Positions 7,969 to 17,654 of a DNA stretch of 64,000 nt are shown one piece after another; within the stretch, counting starts at the first letter, position 1, and each line of letters opens with the position of its first letter. Under the pieces are notes generated by a model that was not told where the DNA came from, searched no databases, and saw only the letters and a program-made list of their open reading frames with translations. Source of the DNA: Anaerolineales bacterium (GTDB lineage: Bacteria > Chloroflexota > Anaerolineae > Aggregatilineales > J027); NCBI GenBank assembly GCA_020634155.1, contig JACKCI010000001.1, positions 1,612,001 to 1,676,000 on the forward strand, given 5' to 3'. Position numbers and translations under genes: made by a program.

Positions 7969-10854
7969 CTAGGATTTGACCTTGGCCTTTCCATTCAGTG
8001 GCGTCATTTGGTGCCAGTTCAAACCTACCTTGGCCTCCGCCCGCAAGGGTACATTCAGCGTAACCGCGTTCTCCATCGTCGCCACCACCAAAGCCGACAC
8101 GGTCTCCAACTCATCATCCGGCACCTCTAGCACCAACTCGTCATGCACTTGCAGCGTCATGCGGCTACGATACGGCCCCGTCTTCAGTTCGTGTGATAAA
8201 TTGACCATCGCCAACTTGATGATGTCCGCCGCCGTGCCTTGAATCGGCATATTAACGGCCTCGCGCTCGGCCCGTTGACGCGCCACCGCCCCCACCTCAC
8301 GCCCGACCCGTTGCAGGATACTGAAATCACGCCGTCGCCCAAAGAGCGTCTCCACATAGCCATGCTCGGCGGCAAAGTCTTTACTGCCCTCTAGGTAGGC
8401 CTTCACACCGGGGAAGCGCTCAAAATAGGCTTCGATAAAGTCTTTGGCCTCGGCTAAGGTCAACTCCGAATCACGCGCCAAGCGAAACGCCCCCATCCCA
8501 TACATTAAGCCAAAGTTGACCGACTTGGCGAAACTGCGTTGCTCAAAGGTCACTTGGTCAATGGGGATACGGTGAACCGCCGCCGCAGTGCTGGCATGAA
8601 TATCACGCCCCTCCGCAAAGGCCTGCACCAAGGCTTCATCGTTGGAATAATGCGCCAAGATGCGTAGCTCAATTTGGGAATAGTCCACCGAGAGCAGATG
8701 GTAGTTGGGCGGCGCAATAAAGGCCTGCCGTACCCGACGCCCTTCCTCAGTACGGATGGGAATGTTTTGAAGGTTGGGGTCACTGGAAGAAAAGCGCCCT
8801 GTGGAGGCCCCCGTCTGATTAAACGAGGTATGCACCCGCCCCGTGTAGGGATTGACCAAGGCCGACAGCGCATCAACATAGGTACTCTTGAGCTTGGTGA
8901 GTTGACGATAGCCTTTTATCAAGGGGATGATGGGGTGGTCATCGCTCAGATTGTCCAACACATCCGCCGTCAATGAATAATGCCCCGACTTGGTTTTCTT
9001 GAGTCCTTGTGGCGAAATGCCCAGCTTGCCAAACAGCAAGTCGCTCAACTGCTGGAAGCTGTTGATATTGAACTCACCATAGCCACTACTGGCATAAATC
9101 TGCTGTTCAAAGGCCGCCAGCCGTTGTCCCAGTTCAGCGCCGAGTTCATCCAGATAGGGTAAATCCAACAGGACGCCGTACATCTCCATATCGGCAATAA
9201 TCGGCACCAACGGCATTTCCATCTCAGTGAACAGACGCTGGGCAGCCTCGTTCTTGCTCATCTCGGCCTGTAATTGACCCCGCAGCGGGAACAGCAAAGC
9301 CACATCTGCCGTCGCATAGGAGGCCGCCTCCTCTACAGGCACCCGCGCCATGCTGATTTTATTGCGTCCCGTGCCAATCAACTCATCAATGCGCTGCATC
9401 TGCACATTCAGCCGCGCCAAGGCAAGGTCTTTAAGGCCAAGGCTCTTGCTACTCGGATTGGCTATCCACTCCCCCAGCATGGTGTCATGGCTAATCGGAG
9501 CCACATCGACCCCGTAGCGCCGCAAAAAGACCAAATCAAACTTGGCATTATGCCCCATCTTCTCAATCGCAGGATTGGTCATGGCCGGACGAATGGCGTC
9601 CATCACCTGCTGAATCGACAATTGCGGCGGAGGTGGCGCATCGAGCAGGCTAACTTGCTGCATACCCCCATTAGTGACGGAATGGGTCAGGCCGGGGGGC
9701 GGTACCCCTTCCACTGTCCCCTCTACCGCAAAGGGAGCTATATGCCCAACCGGAATGTAATAACCCCGCTTGCTATCCACCGCAAGGGCAATCCCCACCA
9801 GCAAATCACGCATCTGGCTAACGCCCGTTGATTCGACATCGAAGGCAATCACCGAAGCAGCATTCAGGGCAGCCACCAACTCATCCAGCTTGGCGGGGGT
9901 ATCGACCACCACCGTCTCAATCGTGGCAGCTTCAGCCTCAACAGGCGTCGTCTCAATCTCATCGCTAATGTCGGCTATTTTGCGGAGGTCGCGGCGGAAG
10001 GTGCGGAATTCCAACTCAGCAAACAGTGCATCGACGGTGTTGGGGTCAAAGTCGCGTGCCACACAAGCATTCAAGTCAAGTCTAATCGGCACATGACGCA
10101 TGATGGTCGCCAATTGCTTGCTGAGAAAGGCCATGTCGCGCCCCTCCTCCAACAACTTACGATAGCGTCCGGTAATCTCCGCAATATGGTCGTAGAGGTT
10201 TTCGATGGTGTGATATTGCCCCAACAAGGCAAGAGCGCCCTTCTCGCCAATGCCCTTCACACCGGGGATATTATCGGACGAGTCCCCCATCAACCCCTTG
10301 AGGTCGGGCAAGTGTTCAGGGCGGATGCCGGGGTACTTCTCGCCAAAGTCAATCGGGCCAAAGACCTTGTCCTCCTCACCCCGTTGCGGCAACTGCACGC
10401 TGGTATGGGTTGAGACCAATTGCAAAATGTCGCGGTCACCCGTTATGACCAACACATCACAGCCTTGCCCCTCGGCTTGGTGGGCAATCGTGCCGATAAT
10501 ATCATCGGCCTCGTACCCATCAACCGCCAGCACTGGGATATTGAAGGCCCGCACCAACTCATCAATGCGCTGGAGTTGAATAGCAAGGTCTTGGGGCATC
10601 TCATCGCGGTTGGCCTTGTAGTCCGCATACCACCCTTCGCGCCCACTCAAACCTCGGTCAAAACTCACAGCAAGGTATTCGGGCGGGTTGGTTAGCACAT
10701 TGAGCAGGACGCGGGTAAAGCCATAAGTCGCCGCTGTTGGCTCGCCCCCACTCGTCACAAACCCCGGATTACGCCCAAGGGCATGAAACGCACGGTAGGC
10801 GACAGCGTGACCGTCGATTAGAATAAGCAGCGGGCGTTGGCTTGTGTCAGTCAT
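7969..10854 (-). CDS. polA: DNA polymerase I
   Basis: A 961-residue family A polymerase for Okazaki-fragment maturation and repair. The N-terminal 5'-3' exonuclease/FEN domain (about 1-290) starts LILIDGHAVAYRAFHAL. The 3'-5' exonuclease domain (about 313-540) keeps all key acids: FDVEST (Exo I), GHNAKFDLVF (Exo II) and YATADVALLF (Exo III), so proofreading is probably active. The polymerase domain has motif A DYSQIELR, motif B with KSVNFGLMYG and motif C QVHDELVLE. A Pro/Gly-rich insertion of about 45 residues (around PPPGLT and APPPPQLS) lies between Exo I and Exo II. It is divergent from the MazG-like gene 55 bp away. Confidence 0.97.
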   Translation of the reverse strand: MTDTSQRPLLILIDGHAVAYRAFHALGRNPGFVTSGGEPTAATYGFTRVLLNVLTNPPEYLAVSFDRGLSGREGWYADYKANRDEMPQDLAIQLQRIDELVRAFNIPVLAVDGYEADDIIGTIAHQAEGQGCDVLVITGDRDILQLVSTHTSVQLPQRGEEDKVFGPIDFGEKYPGIRPEHLPDLKGLMGDSSDNIPGVKGIGEKGALALLGQYHTIENLYDHIAEITGRYRKLLEEGRDMAFLSKQLATIMRHVPIRLDLNACVARDFDPNTVDALFAELEFRTFRRDLRKIADISDEIETTPVEAEAATIETVVVDTPAKLDELVAALNAASVIAFDVESTGVSQMRDLLVGIALAVDSKRGYYIPVGHIAPFAVEGTVEGVPPPGLTHSVTNGGMQQVSLLDAPPPPQLSIQQVMDAIRPAMTNPAIEKMGHNAKFDLVFLRRYGVDVAPISHDTMLGEWIANPSSKSLGLKDLALARLNVQMQRIDELIGTGRNKISMARVPVEEAASYATADVALLFPLRGQLQAEMSKNEAAQRLFTEMEMPLVPIIADMEMYGVLLDLPYLDELGAELGQRLAAFEQQIYASSGYGEFNINSFQQLSDLLFGKLGISPQGLKKTKSGHYSLTADVLDNLSDDHPIIPLIKGYRQLTKLKSTYVDALSALVNPYTGRVHTSFNQTGASTGRFSSSDPNLQNIPIRTEEGRRVRQAFIAPPNYHLLSVDYSQIELRILAHYSNDEALVQAFAEGRDIHASTAAAVHRIPIDQVTFEQRSFAKSVNFGLMYGMGAFRLARDSELTLAEAKDFIEAYFERFPGVKAYLEGSKDFAAEHGYVETLFGRRRDFSILQRVGREVGAVARQRAEREAVNMPIQGTAADIIKLAMVNLSHELKTGPYRSRMTLQVHDELVLEVPDDELETVSALVVATMENAVTLNVPLRAEAKVGLNWHQMTPLNGKAKVKS

Positions 10855-10909
10855 CTTCCATCATCCTTAAAAACGAACACCTGTGCGAATTATAGCAGAG
10901 AGGGGTCTA

Positions 10910-11248
10910 ATGAGCGACACACTCCGCGATTTAATCCAGTCCACCATCAACCTACATGAGCGCTTTGGGGTCATTCCCCAATTTGATGTCACCCTCAAGG
11001 TCTTCCAAGAAGAAGTCCATGAACTGATTGAGGCCGCCCAAGCAGGCACTGATTTACAGCATATCGCCGAAGAAGCCGCCGATGTCTTTGTGACCGCCAT
11101 CGGGATGTGCCTTGCCGCTGGCGTTGATGGGGAGGCCATCATCAGCCAGACCCGCGCCGTTATCGCCAAAAACGATGCCAAGACTCATGCGACCCATGCC
11201 ATCAACGAACATGGCAAAATCGCCCGCCTGAGCAAACGCGATGAGTGA
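10910..11248 (+). CDS. MazG-like all-alpha NTP pyrophosphohydrolase
   Basis: A 112-residue protein matching the all-alpha NTP-PPase (MazG/HisE-like) fold. It has an EEVHELIEA helix with the first acidic cluster (Glu-Glu-x-x-Glu) and EEAADVFVTAIG with the second (E-x-x-D), which together bind Mg2+ and the triphosphate. The family hydrolyses (d)NTPs to NMP and pyrophosphate; the substrate is unknown. ATG at 10910 is preferred because AGAGAGGGG precedes it; a GTG at 10883 would add nine residues. It overlaps the next gene by 8 bp, implying translational coupling. Confidence 0.82.
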   Translation: MSDTLRDLIQSTINLHERFGVIPQFDVTLKVFQEEVHELIEAAQAGTDLQHIAEEAADVFVTAIGMCLAAGVDGEAIISQTRAVIAKNDAKTHATHAINEHGKIARLSKRDE

Positions 11249-11843
11249 TAGCACCCTCCAACGCGCCAATGACCGCTTGGCTTCCCATCTGCACGGCACG
11301 GTACTAACCGCCAATATAGTCGTACCCAACCGAACCCAAGAGTATTGGGGTCAAGACCTGCCGCTACCTTTCCTCAATGACTGCTACGATTGGGTAGTCT
11401 GCAATCCCACCACCAGCCAAGCCAGCACATGGCTGCGCGAGATGGCACGGGTGGCACAGCATGTCGCGTTCTGGGATATAGTGGCTTCCGGACATGCCAA
11501 AGCCGAGCCGTATATCAGCGCCTTTGAGCGCCTACGCCACCCCACCCGCGCCAGAGTCCGCAGCCTAAGAACGTGGCTAGCGCTATTCGAGAAAACAGGT
11601 TTGGTGGTCGAGCATCATTATCTGATAGATGAGGTGGTCAATCTCAATCAGTGGGCATTGAAAACGGTGCCAATTTTCTGGAAGGATGAGACATCCCTTG
11701 TCCTGCAACGCCTACAAGCGATGGTCGTGCAAGCGCCAGCCCCCGTGCAGGATTGGCTGGCCCCACAACTCCCCTTGGAAGGAAGCGGTGAGGCCATTCA
11801 ATTCACCCGTCACTTTGCCCTCATCATCGGGCGGCGGGCTTAG
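11241..11843 (+). CDS. Degenerate or truncated class I SAM methyltransferase-like protein
   Basis: A 200-residue protein. Residues 35-55 (LPLPFLNDCYDWVVCNPT) match the motif II/IV region of class I methyltransferases. Residues 95-130 (HPTRARVRSLRTWLALFEKTG) match the late part of ubiE/ubiG-like enzymes. The N-terminal glycine-rich SAM-binding motif I expected before this is absent, so the protein is either non-catalytic or has lost its cofactor half. It overlaps the MazG-like gene by 8 bp (ATGAGTGA) and the convergent SH3b gene by 4 bp. The assignment rests on pattern only. Confidence 0.55.
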   Translation: MSDSTLQRANDRLASHLHGTVLTANIVVPNRTQEYWGQDLPLPFLNDCYDWVVCNPTTSQASTWLREMARVAQHVAFWDIVASGHAKAEPYISAFERLRHPTRARVRSLRTWLALFEKTGLVVEHHYLIDEVVNLNQWALKTVPIFWKDETSLVLQRLQAMVVQAPAPVQDWLAPQLPLEGSGEAIQFTRHFALIIGRRA

Positions 11844-13885
11844 TTCTCAATAAAGTCGCAGGCACTCGGCGGGGTAGAGAGTTCAGCAGCTTCGGCATCA
11901 ATCCCACGCGGCAATTGATAGAGGGTAATCGTTCCGGCAAACGTGTTGATGTCAGCAAAGGCGGGGTCAATCTCCATCAAGCGGTCTCGATAGAGGAAGA
12001 ATAACTCGCTATCCACCACAATCGTAAAGCGATAGCCCAGCAAGGCGCTCTCGTCCGGCGTCCACCACATATCGAGCTTAAATTCATCCAGCGGCACTAT
12101 CTCATCACCTCGTTGCTGACCCAAAAGCTGATAATGCACACTGGGGATACCCGCGATAGCATGGCGGTCAATCACACCAAACACCGCCCCTTCCGGTAAC
12201 ATCTCCATAAAGCCTGTATCACGCCCTTGGACAAGACCACTCAGTTCGAGATTAATCTCTTGCACCGCCACGTCCGGCCCCAAATCGAGACAGACATCCT
12301 CGCTCTCTGAATAAAAATAGCCTTGTTGCCCCACCGTGCCAATCGTCAACGGCAAAAAGTCAATCAAGAATCCGAGGTCTTCGCCATTCAGCAAATCGAC
12401 AAAGGCCCCCGTAACCTCTAGGCCCGCGCTGGACTGGTCACCGCTTTGGGCATAATTCACACTCATCAGGCTCTGATAGTTGGCCCCATCCGCGCTGCCA
12501 TTGACGGCCACCACTACCTCATAGGCATAGCTAGAATAGCCCACAGCCTCATAATCAATGGTAGTGGTCTCTGGCAAGCCGCCGACAGTCTCAATTGGCC
12601 CTAGGCTACCCGCCGAGGTGTTACCCGCCGCCGCATCGCTACTGACCACTCCGCCGTTGCTGGCTACTGCGGTTGGTGCAGGCGGTGCGGCTACGGCTGG
12701 CAAGGCGCTTAAGTCGCCAGCAACATCCACCACCTCACCGGATACCCAACCGAGGCCATCTTCGGCAGCGGCATAGCTAATCTGGAACCACTGCCCATTG
12801 GTGGCAATACCCGTCAAAATCAGGGTCTCGCTTGCCGATACCACACCCAGCGTCTCGTAGTCGTAGCCGGGGCCAGACCGCACCACCACAAATTGACCCG
12901 CCGCTACCGCTTCCGGTTGGTTGGGTTGAGCAGGCGCAGCTAAGGGCGTGGGAGTTGGGAAATTGGCGATAACATCCAAATTGAACAACGAACCACCCGT
13001 CAGCGACAAGGTGTTGGCCCGAACAAAGCCCGCCACCTCCGCCGCCTCAATTTGCAGCCACAAACGGTCAGCGCTCATGCCCAGCACTTGCACCGCTGTT
13101 CCCTGCGTCAATGAGCCAACAACGCTATAGGTCTCATCCGGCCCAGCATAGACAGGCACCACAAAAGCAAAAACCTCGGCTTCAGGAGTTGCAGGGGTCG
13201 AACTGGCGGCAAAGGTCGGTGTGACGGTATGGGTTGCGCTGGGTATCCATGTCGCGGTATAGGTTGGGCTAGGCGTATGGGTTAGCGTTGGGAAATCTTG
13301 GGCAATCTGGACACCTGAAACATTTCCGGCCTCCACCCGAATGCTCTCTGGTGACACAAAGCCTGTCTGCTCTTCCCCATAGCCAATCTGCACCCACGCG
13401 CTGTCCTCGCTAAACCCCAGCAGGGCCACATGGGTATCTTGAGGCAAATAATCAATCACCGGATACTCAAGGCCGGGGCCAAGCCGTACTGCCACCGATA
13501 GCGGTAGCAAGCGGGCTTCAGGCACATCGGGGGTCGAGGTCGGTGCAGGCGTCGCAGTATAGGCGTCCACCACCGCTGTTTGCGTTAGATCAGCCGCTGC
13601 TGTCTCGGTCTGTTGGCCTTGCACAATGCGTGTGACAGCCGCAAGGGCTTGGGTAGACTCGGCTTGGAGGGTTTCAATTTGGCCTTGATTGCCGAATGAA
13701 TCAGCAGTAGAAACCGCGTTGAGTGTCGCAACAGCGTGGGTCGCAACACGTTGGTTGGCGTTGAGCTTATCGTCGCTATCGTTGCTTTCGAGTTGGGTTC
13801 CAATCACATAGCCACCCACCAGCGTAGCAAGGGCCGTAGCGGCAAGGGCGACATAATACCAGAGATTGCGTGGGCTTGTACTCAA
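11840..13885 (-). CDS. Membrane-anchored protein with three bacterial SH3 domains
   Basis: A 681-residue protein. One N-terminal TM helix (about 7-30) acts as an uncleaved anchor. An Ala/Gln/Thr-rich stalk follows, then three SH3b modules at about 128-190, 238-298 and 328-395, each with the RxGPGxxYxxxxxL-type signature (VRLGPGLEYPV, VYAGPDETYSV, VRSGPGYDYET), separated by Thr/Pro-rich linkers. The C-terminal 230 residues form a beta-rich domain resembling LolA/LppX-like lipid-binding folds (impression only). SH3b domains usually bind peptidoglycan or stem peptides, so a wall-associated role is likely. The start is a TTG with GGAGG 9 bases upstream. Confidence 0.83.
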   Translation of the reverse strand: MSTSPRNLWYYVALAATALATLVGGYVIGTQLESNDSDDKLNANQRVATHAVATLNAVSTADSFGNQGQIETLQAESTQALAAVTRIVQGQQTETAAADLTQTAVVDAYTATPAPTSTPDVPEARLLPLSVAVRLGPGLEYPVIDYLPQDTHVALLGFSEDSAWVQIGYGEEQTGFVSPESIRVEAGNVSGVQIAQDFPTLTHTPSPTYTATWIPSATHTVTPTFAASSTPATPEAEVFAFVVPVYAGPDETYSVVGSLTQGTAVQVLGMSADRLWLQIEAAEVAGFVRANTLSLTGGSLFNLDVIANFPTPTPLAAPAQPNQPEAVAAGQFVVVRSGPGYDYETLGVVSASETLILTGIATNGQWFQISYAAAEDGLGWVSGEVVDVAGDLSALPAVAAPPAPTAVASNGGVVSSDAAAGNTSAGSLGPIETVGGLPETTTIDYEAVGYSSYAYEVVVAVNGSADGANYQSLMSVNYAQSGDQSSAGLEVTGAFVDLLNGEDLGFLIDFLPLTIGTVGQQGYFYSESEDVCLDLGPDVAVQEINLELSGLVQGRDTGFMEMLPEGAVFGVIDRHAIAGIPSVHYQLLGQQRGDEIVPLDEFKLDMWWTPDESALLGYRFTIVVDSELFFLYRDRLMEIDPAFADINTFAGTITLYQLPRGIDAEAAELSTPPSACDFIEN

Positions 13886-13972
13886 GAGCTTATCCCTCCA
13901 AGTTTTTGGCTAACCATCCCCATTATAACACTGGTAAAATAAATAGCCGTTATGCTCGAAAGGATTCATCGG

Positions 13973-14446
13973 ATGCAACTATCCCGCCGAACTGACCCCA
14001 TGCACTTGGTGATGGCCCGCTTAGGGATTGCCGAATTGCCTGAACTCATCCAACACCCCACCATCAATGAGGCCATACGGGTCACCATTTATTATCACGA
14101 CAACCGCGCTCCTGCCAGCGTTGCCACCCTGCGACGTGAACAAAACGCTCCTTGTCAACTCGATATTGTCTATGACCGTGTGCCGCGCACCACTCAACTG
14201 ACCTTTACCATCCCAACTGAGCGCTATCTCAATCTGCTGGTGGCGCTCCGCAAGGCCCGTTTTGACACCCTTGATGATGAAAGCGACCTACCCCTTACTG
14301 GTGCCGATTTGTGGTTGGTTGAGCGCTTGGCAGGTACCTTCCATCATGATATTGTCCTCTGCCCCACCAGCGCTCGTGGACATCTCCGCGACATTGTGCT
14401 GGCCTTGCGTGACCATCTTCCCGAAGCTGTCCGAGAAGGAGCCTAA
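13973..14446 (+). CDS. Hypothetical protein, 157 aa
   Basis: I do not recognise this protein. It is soluble with no signal peptide or TM helix. The middle (about 35-85) predicts beta strands, including LDIVYDRVPRTTQLTFTIP, followed by helical segments ending LRDIVLALRDHLPEAV. ATG at 13973 is preferred because AAAGGA lies 8 bases upstream; an in-frame ATG at 13952 is possible. It ends 3 bp before the SDR gene, so the two are almost certainly cotranscribed. Confidence 0.65.
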   Translation: MQLSRRTDPMHLVMARLGIAELPELIQHPTINEAIRVTIYYHDNRAPASVATLRREQNAPCQLDIVYDRVPRTTQLTFTIPTERYLNLLVALRKARFDTLDDESDLPLTGADLWLVERLAGTFHHDIVLCPTSARGHLRDIVLALRDHLPEAVREGA

Positions 14447-14449
14447 CCC

Positions 14450-15259
14450 ATGCAACGCTGGTTTGAACCTAATCTAAGTCAACCGACCCCCAATCCACGT
14501 GTGGTGCTTATCACTGGAGCCACCAGCGGCATCGGACGCGCCACCGCCCTACTCCTCGTCGCCCTTGGGCATCAGGTAGCCGCCATTGGACGCCGCGAAG
14601 ACCGCCTCCAAGCCTTGGTCGATGAAAGTGCCGACCTGCTCGGTACCCTGCTCCCCTTGGTGGGTGATGTGACTGATGCCGCCTCAATGCTGTACTGTGT
14701 GGGCGAGACAGTCGCCAGTTTTGGGCGCTTGGATGTCCTCATTGCCAACGCTGGGCTTGGTCAGCGCGGCCCATTGGTCGAAGCCGAGTGGCAAGATATT
14801 GAAGATGTGCTGCAAACCAACGTGGTCGGCGTTCTGCATAGTATCCGTGCGGCGGTTCCAGCCATGCGTGCCAGCGGGGGTGGGCATATCATCACCATTA
14901 GCAGTGTGGTGGGGCCAGTTCCAACCCCCAATGCCGCCACTTATAGCGCATCCAAGGCGGCAGTGGACTCACTCGCTCAATCACTCCGCATGGAACTCAA
15001 AACTGATGGTATTTGGGTCACCAATGTACTGGTTGGGCAGACCCATACCGAGTTCGCCACCCAGCGGCGTGGGCGCTCTGGCAAGGTCGCCAGCAAGCTC
15101 CCCACCATGACACCAGAGCAAGTCGCCTCGCGCTTGGCTCAAACAATAGAGCGTCGCCGCCGTACCATTACCCTACGCCCTCTTGACCGATTGATTGTCT
15201 TTGGCGGGCGCTTCTTCCCGCGCTGGATGGATCGTCTGATGTATCGGATATACCGCTAG
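14450..15259 (+). CDS. Short-chain dehydrogenase/reductase
   Basis: A 269-residue classical SDR. The Rossmann dinucleotide motif TGATSGIG is at 22-29, NAG at 100-102, catalytic Ser in ISSVVG (about 151-152), and Tyr165 and Lys169 in YSASKAA. GRRED at 47-51 after the second strand suggests NADP(H) preference (arginines replace the acidic residue of NAD-specific forms). The C-terminal tail FFPRWMDRLMYRIYR is amphipathic and may touch the membrane, as in lipid-acting SDRs (inference). AAGGAG precedes the ATG. Second gene after the 157-aa hypothetical. Confidence 0.9.
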   Translation: MQRWFEPNLSQPTPNPRVVLITGATSGIGRATALLLVALGHQVAAIGRREDRLQALVDESADLLGTLLPLVGDVTDAASMLYCVGETVASFGRLDVLIANAGLGQRGPLVEAEWQDIEDVLQTNVVGVLHSIRAAVPAMRASGGGHIITISSVVGPVPTPNAATYSASKAAVDSLAQSLRMELKTDGIWVTNVLVGQTHTEFATQRRGRSGKVASKLPTMTPEQVASRLAQTIERRRRTITLRPLDRLIVFGGRFFPRWMDRLMYRIYR

Positions 15260-15341
15260 GAACGCAAAAGGCTCCCTAAACGTATATGATATAATGATTC
15301 ATGAATCCTATTTTCGAGATAAAAGGAGAAATACCCTAAAC

Positions 15342-16718
15342 ATGAGCATCAAATCATTGAGCTTGATGTTAATTGTGGCTCTATTGGCTATTGCGGTGGT
15401 TCCCGTAGCCTCAGCCCAAAGTTGCCCCGATGGTCTAAGCGCTGAAGATTGCGAACTACTCGATCAGTCACGGGCTGCCATGTCCGATTTAGACTCATTT
15501 CGTATCAGCAACTACAGCATTAACCTTCAATTGAGTGCCGCCGAGGGCAGCTTTGATTTTGTGGTGGACGGCTCCGGCGCGGTTCTCCTTGACCCCTTCG
15601 CGGTCGATTTGACCTTTGAACCCGCCAGCATCACGGTTGATGGTGATGTCACCGAAGGCAACGGCGCGTTCCGCAACATTGACGGCTGGATTTTCTTGGC
15701 AACCGAGGAAAACGGCGAACCCTCATGGATTGGGATTAACCTTGGCGGTCAAAACCTCGGTGGTGAACTGGGCATGGCGGGCATGCCAGATGTTGATCTC
15801 GGCAGTTTCATGGGTCTCGCGGGCTGGTCTCGTGGCGCTGATATTGAAGTCGATGGTCAGCAACTCGCTGTCTTTACCATTGATTTCTCAGCAGAGACCT
15901 TCCTAACCTCCCCAATGGTCACCGAGCTTCTAACCAGCCTGCTCATCCAAGTCGGTGGCGAAGATAGCATGACCCCGACCATCGCCGCTATCCTTGTTTC
16001 TTCCATTCTCGAAGAGTTTTCCAGCCAACTGGCTGACCAATCCACCTTCCGCTTTACCCAATACATCAACCCCGATGATGGCTTGGTCTATTATGTCGGG
16101 CTGGATGTGGATATGAACCTCAACTTCTCGTTCTTGCAGGGCTTCTCAGAAGACCTCGACAGCAGCCTACCCGCCGACGACATCAGCTTGAGTGTCGCTT
16201 TTGGGGCCACCCTTGCTGACCACAATGGCGATATTAACGTCAGCGCTCCCGACGAGTATGAAGATGTCACCGATGATGTGGTAAGTCTTTTCGATGAAAT
16301 CGCGTCTGGTAGTTTGCTGCCTGATTTAGGCGGCAATGGCAACTCAGGCGGCGGCAATGTCGATAGCACCGCTCCCGAATTTGATATTGCGGCGGGTGAA
16401 ACGGCTGATGGCGTCCTAACGGGTGACAACGAGAAAGACTATTATCGTGTGACCGCCAGCGCAGGCGACACCCTTCAATTCGCAGTGCGGGCAGTGGATA
16501 GCGAAGGCTTCCTCGATACCTATCTTGAACTTTATGACGCCGATGGTAGCCTGCTTGCCAGCAATGACGACGCTTTTGATGCCCCCGTTGCATTAGAACT
16601 TGGCTCCCTCGATTCCTACATCAGCTATGAATTCGATAGCGATGGGGACTACATCATCGTGGTATCCTCGGTTTTCACTGTCGAAAGTGAACCGTATACC
16701 CTCGTTGTACAAAACTAA
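15342..16718 (+). CDS. Secreted protein with C-terminal PPC domain
   Basis: A 458-residue exported protein. The signal peptide (1-26) ends PVASAQS. A large beta-rich body (about 27-330) carries repeated acidic turns and resembles lipoprotein-type sheet domains. A Gly/Asn-rich hinge (NGNSGGG) leads to a C-terminal pre-peptidase (PPC) domain of about 100 residues, with AGDTLQFAV, LELYDADGSLLASNDDA and DGDYIIVVSS. PPC domains sit on secreted proteins as adhesive or secretion-associated modules. The substrate of the N-terminal part is unknown. The ATG at 15342 is chosen over 15294 because it gives a clean signal peptide and follows AAAAGGAG. Confidence 0.82.
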   Translation: MSIKSLSLMLIVALLAIAVVPVASAQSCPDGLSAEDCELLDQSRAAMSDLDSFRISNYSINLQLSAAEGSFDFVVDGSGAVLLDPFAVDLTFEPASITVDGDVTEGNGAFRNIDGWIFLATEENGEPSWIGINLGGQNLGGELGMAGMPDVDLGSFMGLAGWSRGADIEVDGQQLAVFTIDFSAETFLTSPMVTELLTSLLIQVGGEDSMTPTIAAILVSSILEEFSSQLADQSTFRFTQYINPDDGLVYYVGLDVDMNLNFSFLQGFSEDLDSSLPADDISLSVAFGATLADHNGDINVSAPDEYEDVTDDVVSLFDEIASGSLLPDLGGNGNSGGGNVDSTAPEFDIAAGETADGVLTGDNEKDYYRVTASAGDTLQFAVRAVDSEGFLDTYLELYDADGSLLASNDDAFDAPVALELGSLDSYISYEFDSDGDYIIVVSSVFTVESEPYTLVVQN

Positions 16719-16733
16719 GCACTGATTGACTAC

Positions 16734-16780
16734 CTGTTGCTGGGGGTCGCACGGCCTTCAGCAACAGACTCCTAACAGGT
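16734..16780 (+). terminator. Possible terminator hairpin after the PPC-domain gene
   Basis: CTGTTGCTG (16734-16742) pairs perfectly with CAGCAACAG (16759-16767). A competing stem, ACCTGTT (16732-16738) with AACAGGT (16774-16780), uses the same left arm. There is no strong T-tract, so this is a structure rather than a proven intrinsic terminator. Confidence 0.35.
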
Positions 16781-16882
16781 TTCAAACACAATTTTCACGC
16801 TATATCAAGCGGTTTTCGTGTATCGTTTTAATTACACTAAGATTTTTATACAATGGGGTAAATATTTGTTTGGGGAGTTCCC

Positions 16883-17584
16883 ATGTCCGATAAAAACCGT
16901 GATCGAGAAGTTCAAAAGCTCTTTTCGGAGTTCGTGCGCCTACGACAATCTGGCGAAACTCCCGAAAAAGCATGGTTAACCGTCCAAGACCTTAGTACAG
17001 ACCTAGGTGCAACCGCCAAGCGGCAGTTGGCTGTACTCATTCAAGCATGGGAACAGCGCGTTGGTGAAAACTTCAAGCCATCCAACAAAGATGTCCACAC
17101 CACCATGACCATGATGCAATCCAATAAGAAGTCGGTTATCCGCCCACTTCCGCCGCGCCCCACTGAAGGCAATGTCACGCGCCCCCTCCCACCTGATGAG
17201 CTAGGCTTCGAGGAACAAGACGCCCAGCCGCAGTTTGACGATACCATGACCTTGCTGATTGAAATACCAGACCAGATGCAGCCCTTTGAATTGGTCATCC
17301 CCCAACGTGATGAAATCATCATTGGGCGCTCGGCACCCGATAGCATCTTGTTACCGGATATTGACGTAACCCGGCTACCGGGCCATATCACGGGCATATC
17401 ACGGATGCACGCCGCCATCCGCCGCAACAAGGGCAGCCTTGTCATCACCGACCTCGGCAGCAAGAATGGCACCTTTATCAATGGTCAGCGCTTGCTCCCC
17501 CAAGAAATCCGCGTGCTACGTGATGGGGATGAACTGCGAATCGCCAACCTCTTGATGAAAATCTATTTCCATAACCCCGTCTAA
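16883..17584 (+). CDS. FHA-domain protein
   Basis: A 233-residue soluble protein. The N-terminal helical part (1-64) is followed by a Pro/Arg-rich linker with two similar segments (VIRPLPPRPTEGNVTRPLPP). A C-terminal FHA domain (about 145-232) has the phosphothreonine-binding hallmarks GRS, SRMHAAI and LGSKNGTFING. FHA domains read pThr marks from Hanks-type kinases; Thr residues in the linker could be targets (inference). No kinase is nearby. It is followed by a bidirectional terminator and a convergent gene. Confidence 0.9.
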   Translation: MSDKNRDREVQKLFSEFVRLRQSGETPEKAWLTVQDLSTDLGATAKRQLAVLIQAWEQRVGENFKPSNKDVHTTMTMMQSNKKSVIRPLPPRPTEGNVTRPLPPDELGFEEQDAQPQFDDTMTLLIEIPDQMQPFELVIPQRDEIIIGRSAPDSILLPDIDVTRLPGHITGISRMHAAIRRNKGSLVITDLGSKNGTFINGQRLLPQEIRVLRDGDELRIANLLMKIYFHNPV

Positions 17585-17604
17585 TCGGTAACCATCGTCA
17601 TTAA

Positions 17605-17635
17605 AAAACGCCCACTGGTTGTCAGCGGGCGTTTT
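17605..17635. terminator. Bidirectional intrinsic terminator
   Basis: AAAACGCCC (17605-17613) pairs with GGGCGTTTT (17627-17635), extended by CTG/CAG inside one mismatch. It is flanked by A's on the left and T's on the right, so it terminates both the FHA gene and the convergent oxoamine synthase gene. Confidence 0.88.
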
Positions 17636-17654
17636 CGATTCACACTCTATAGCA

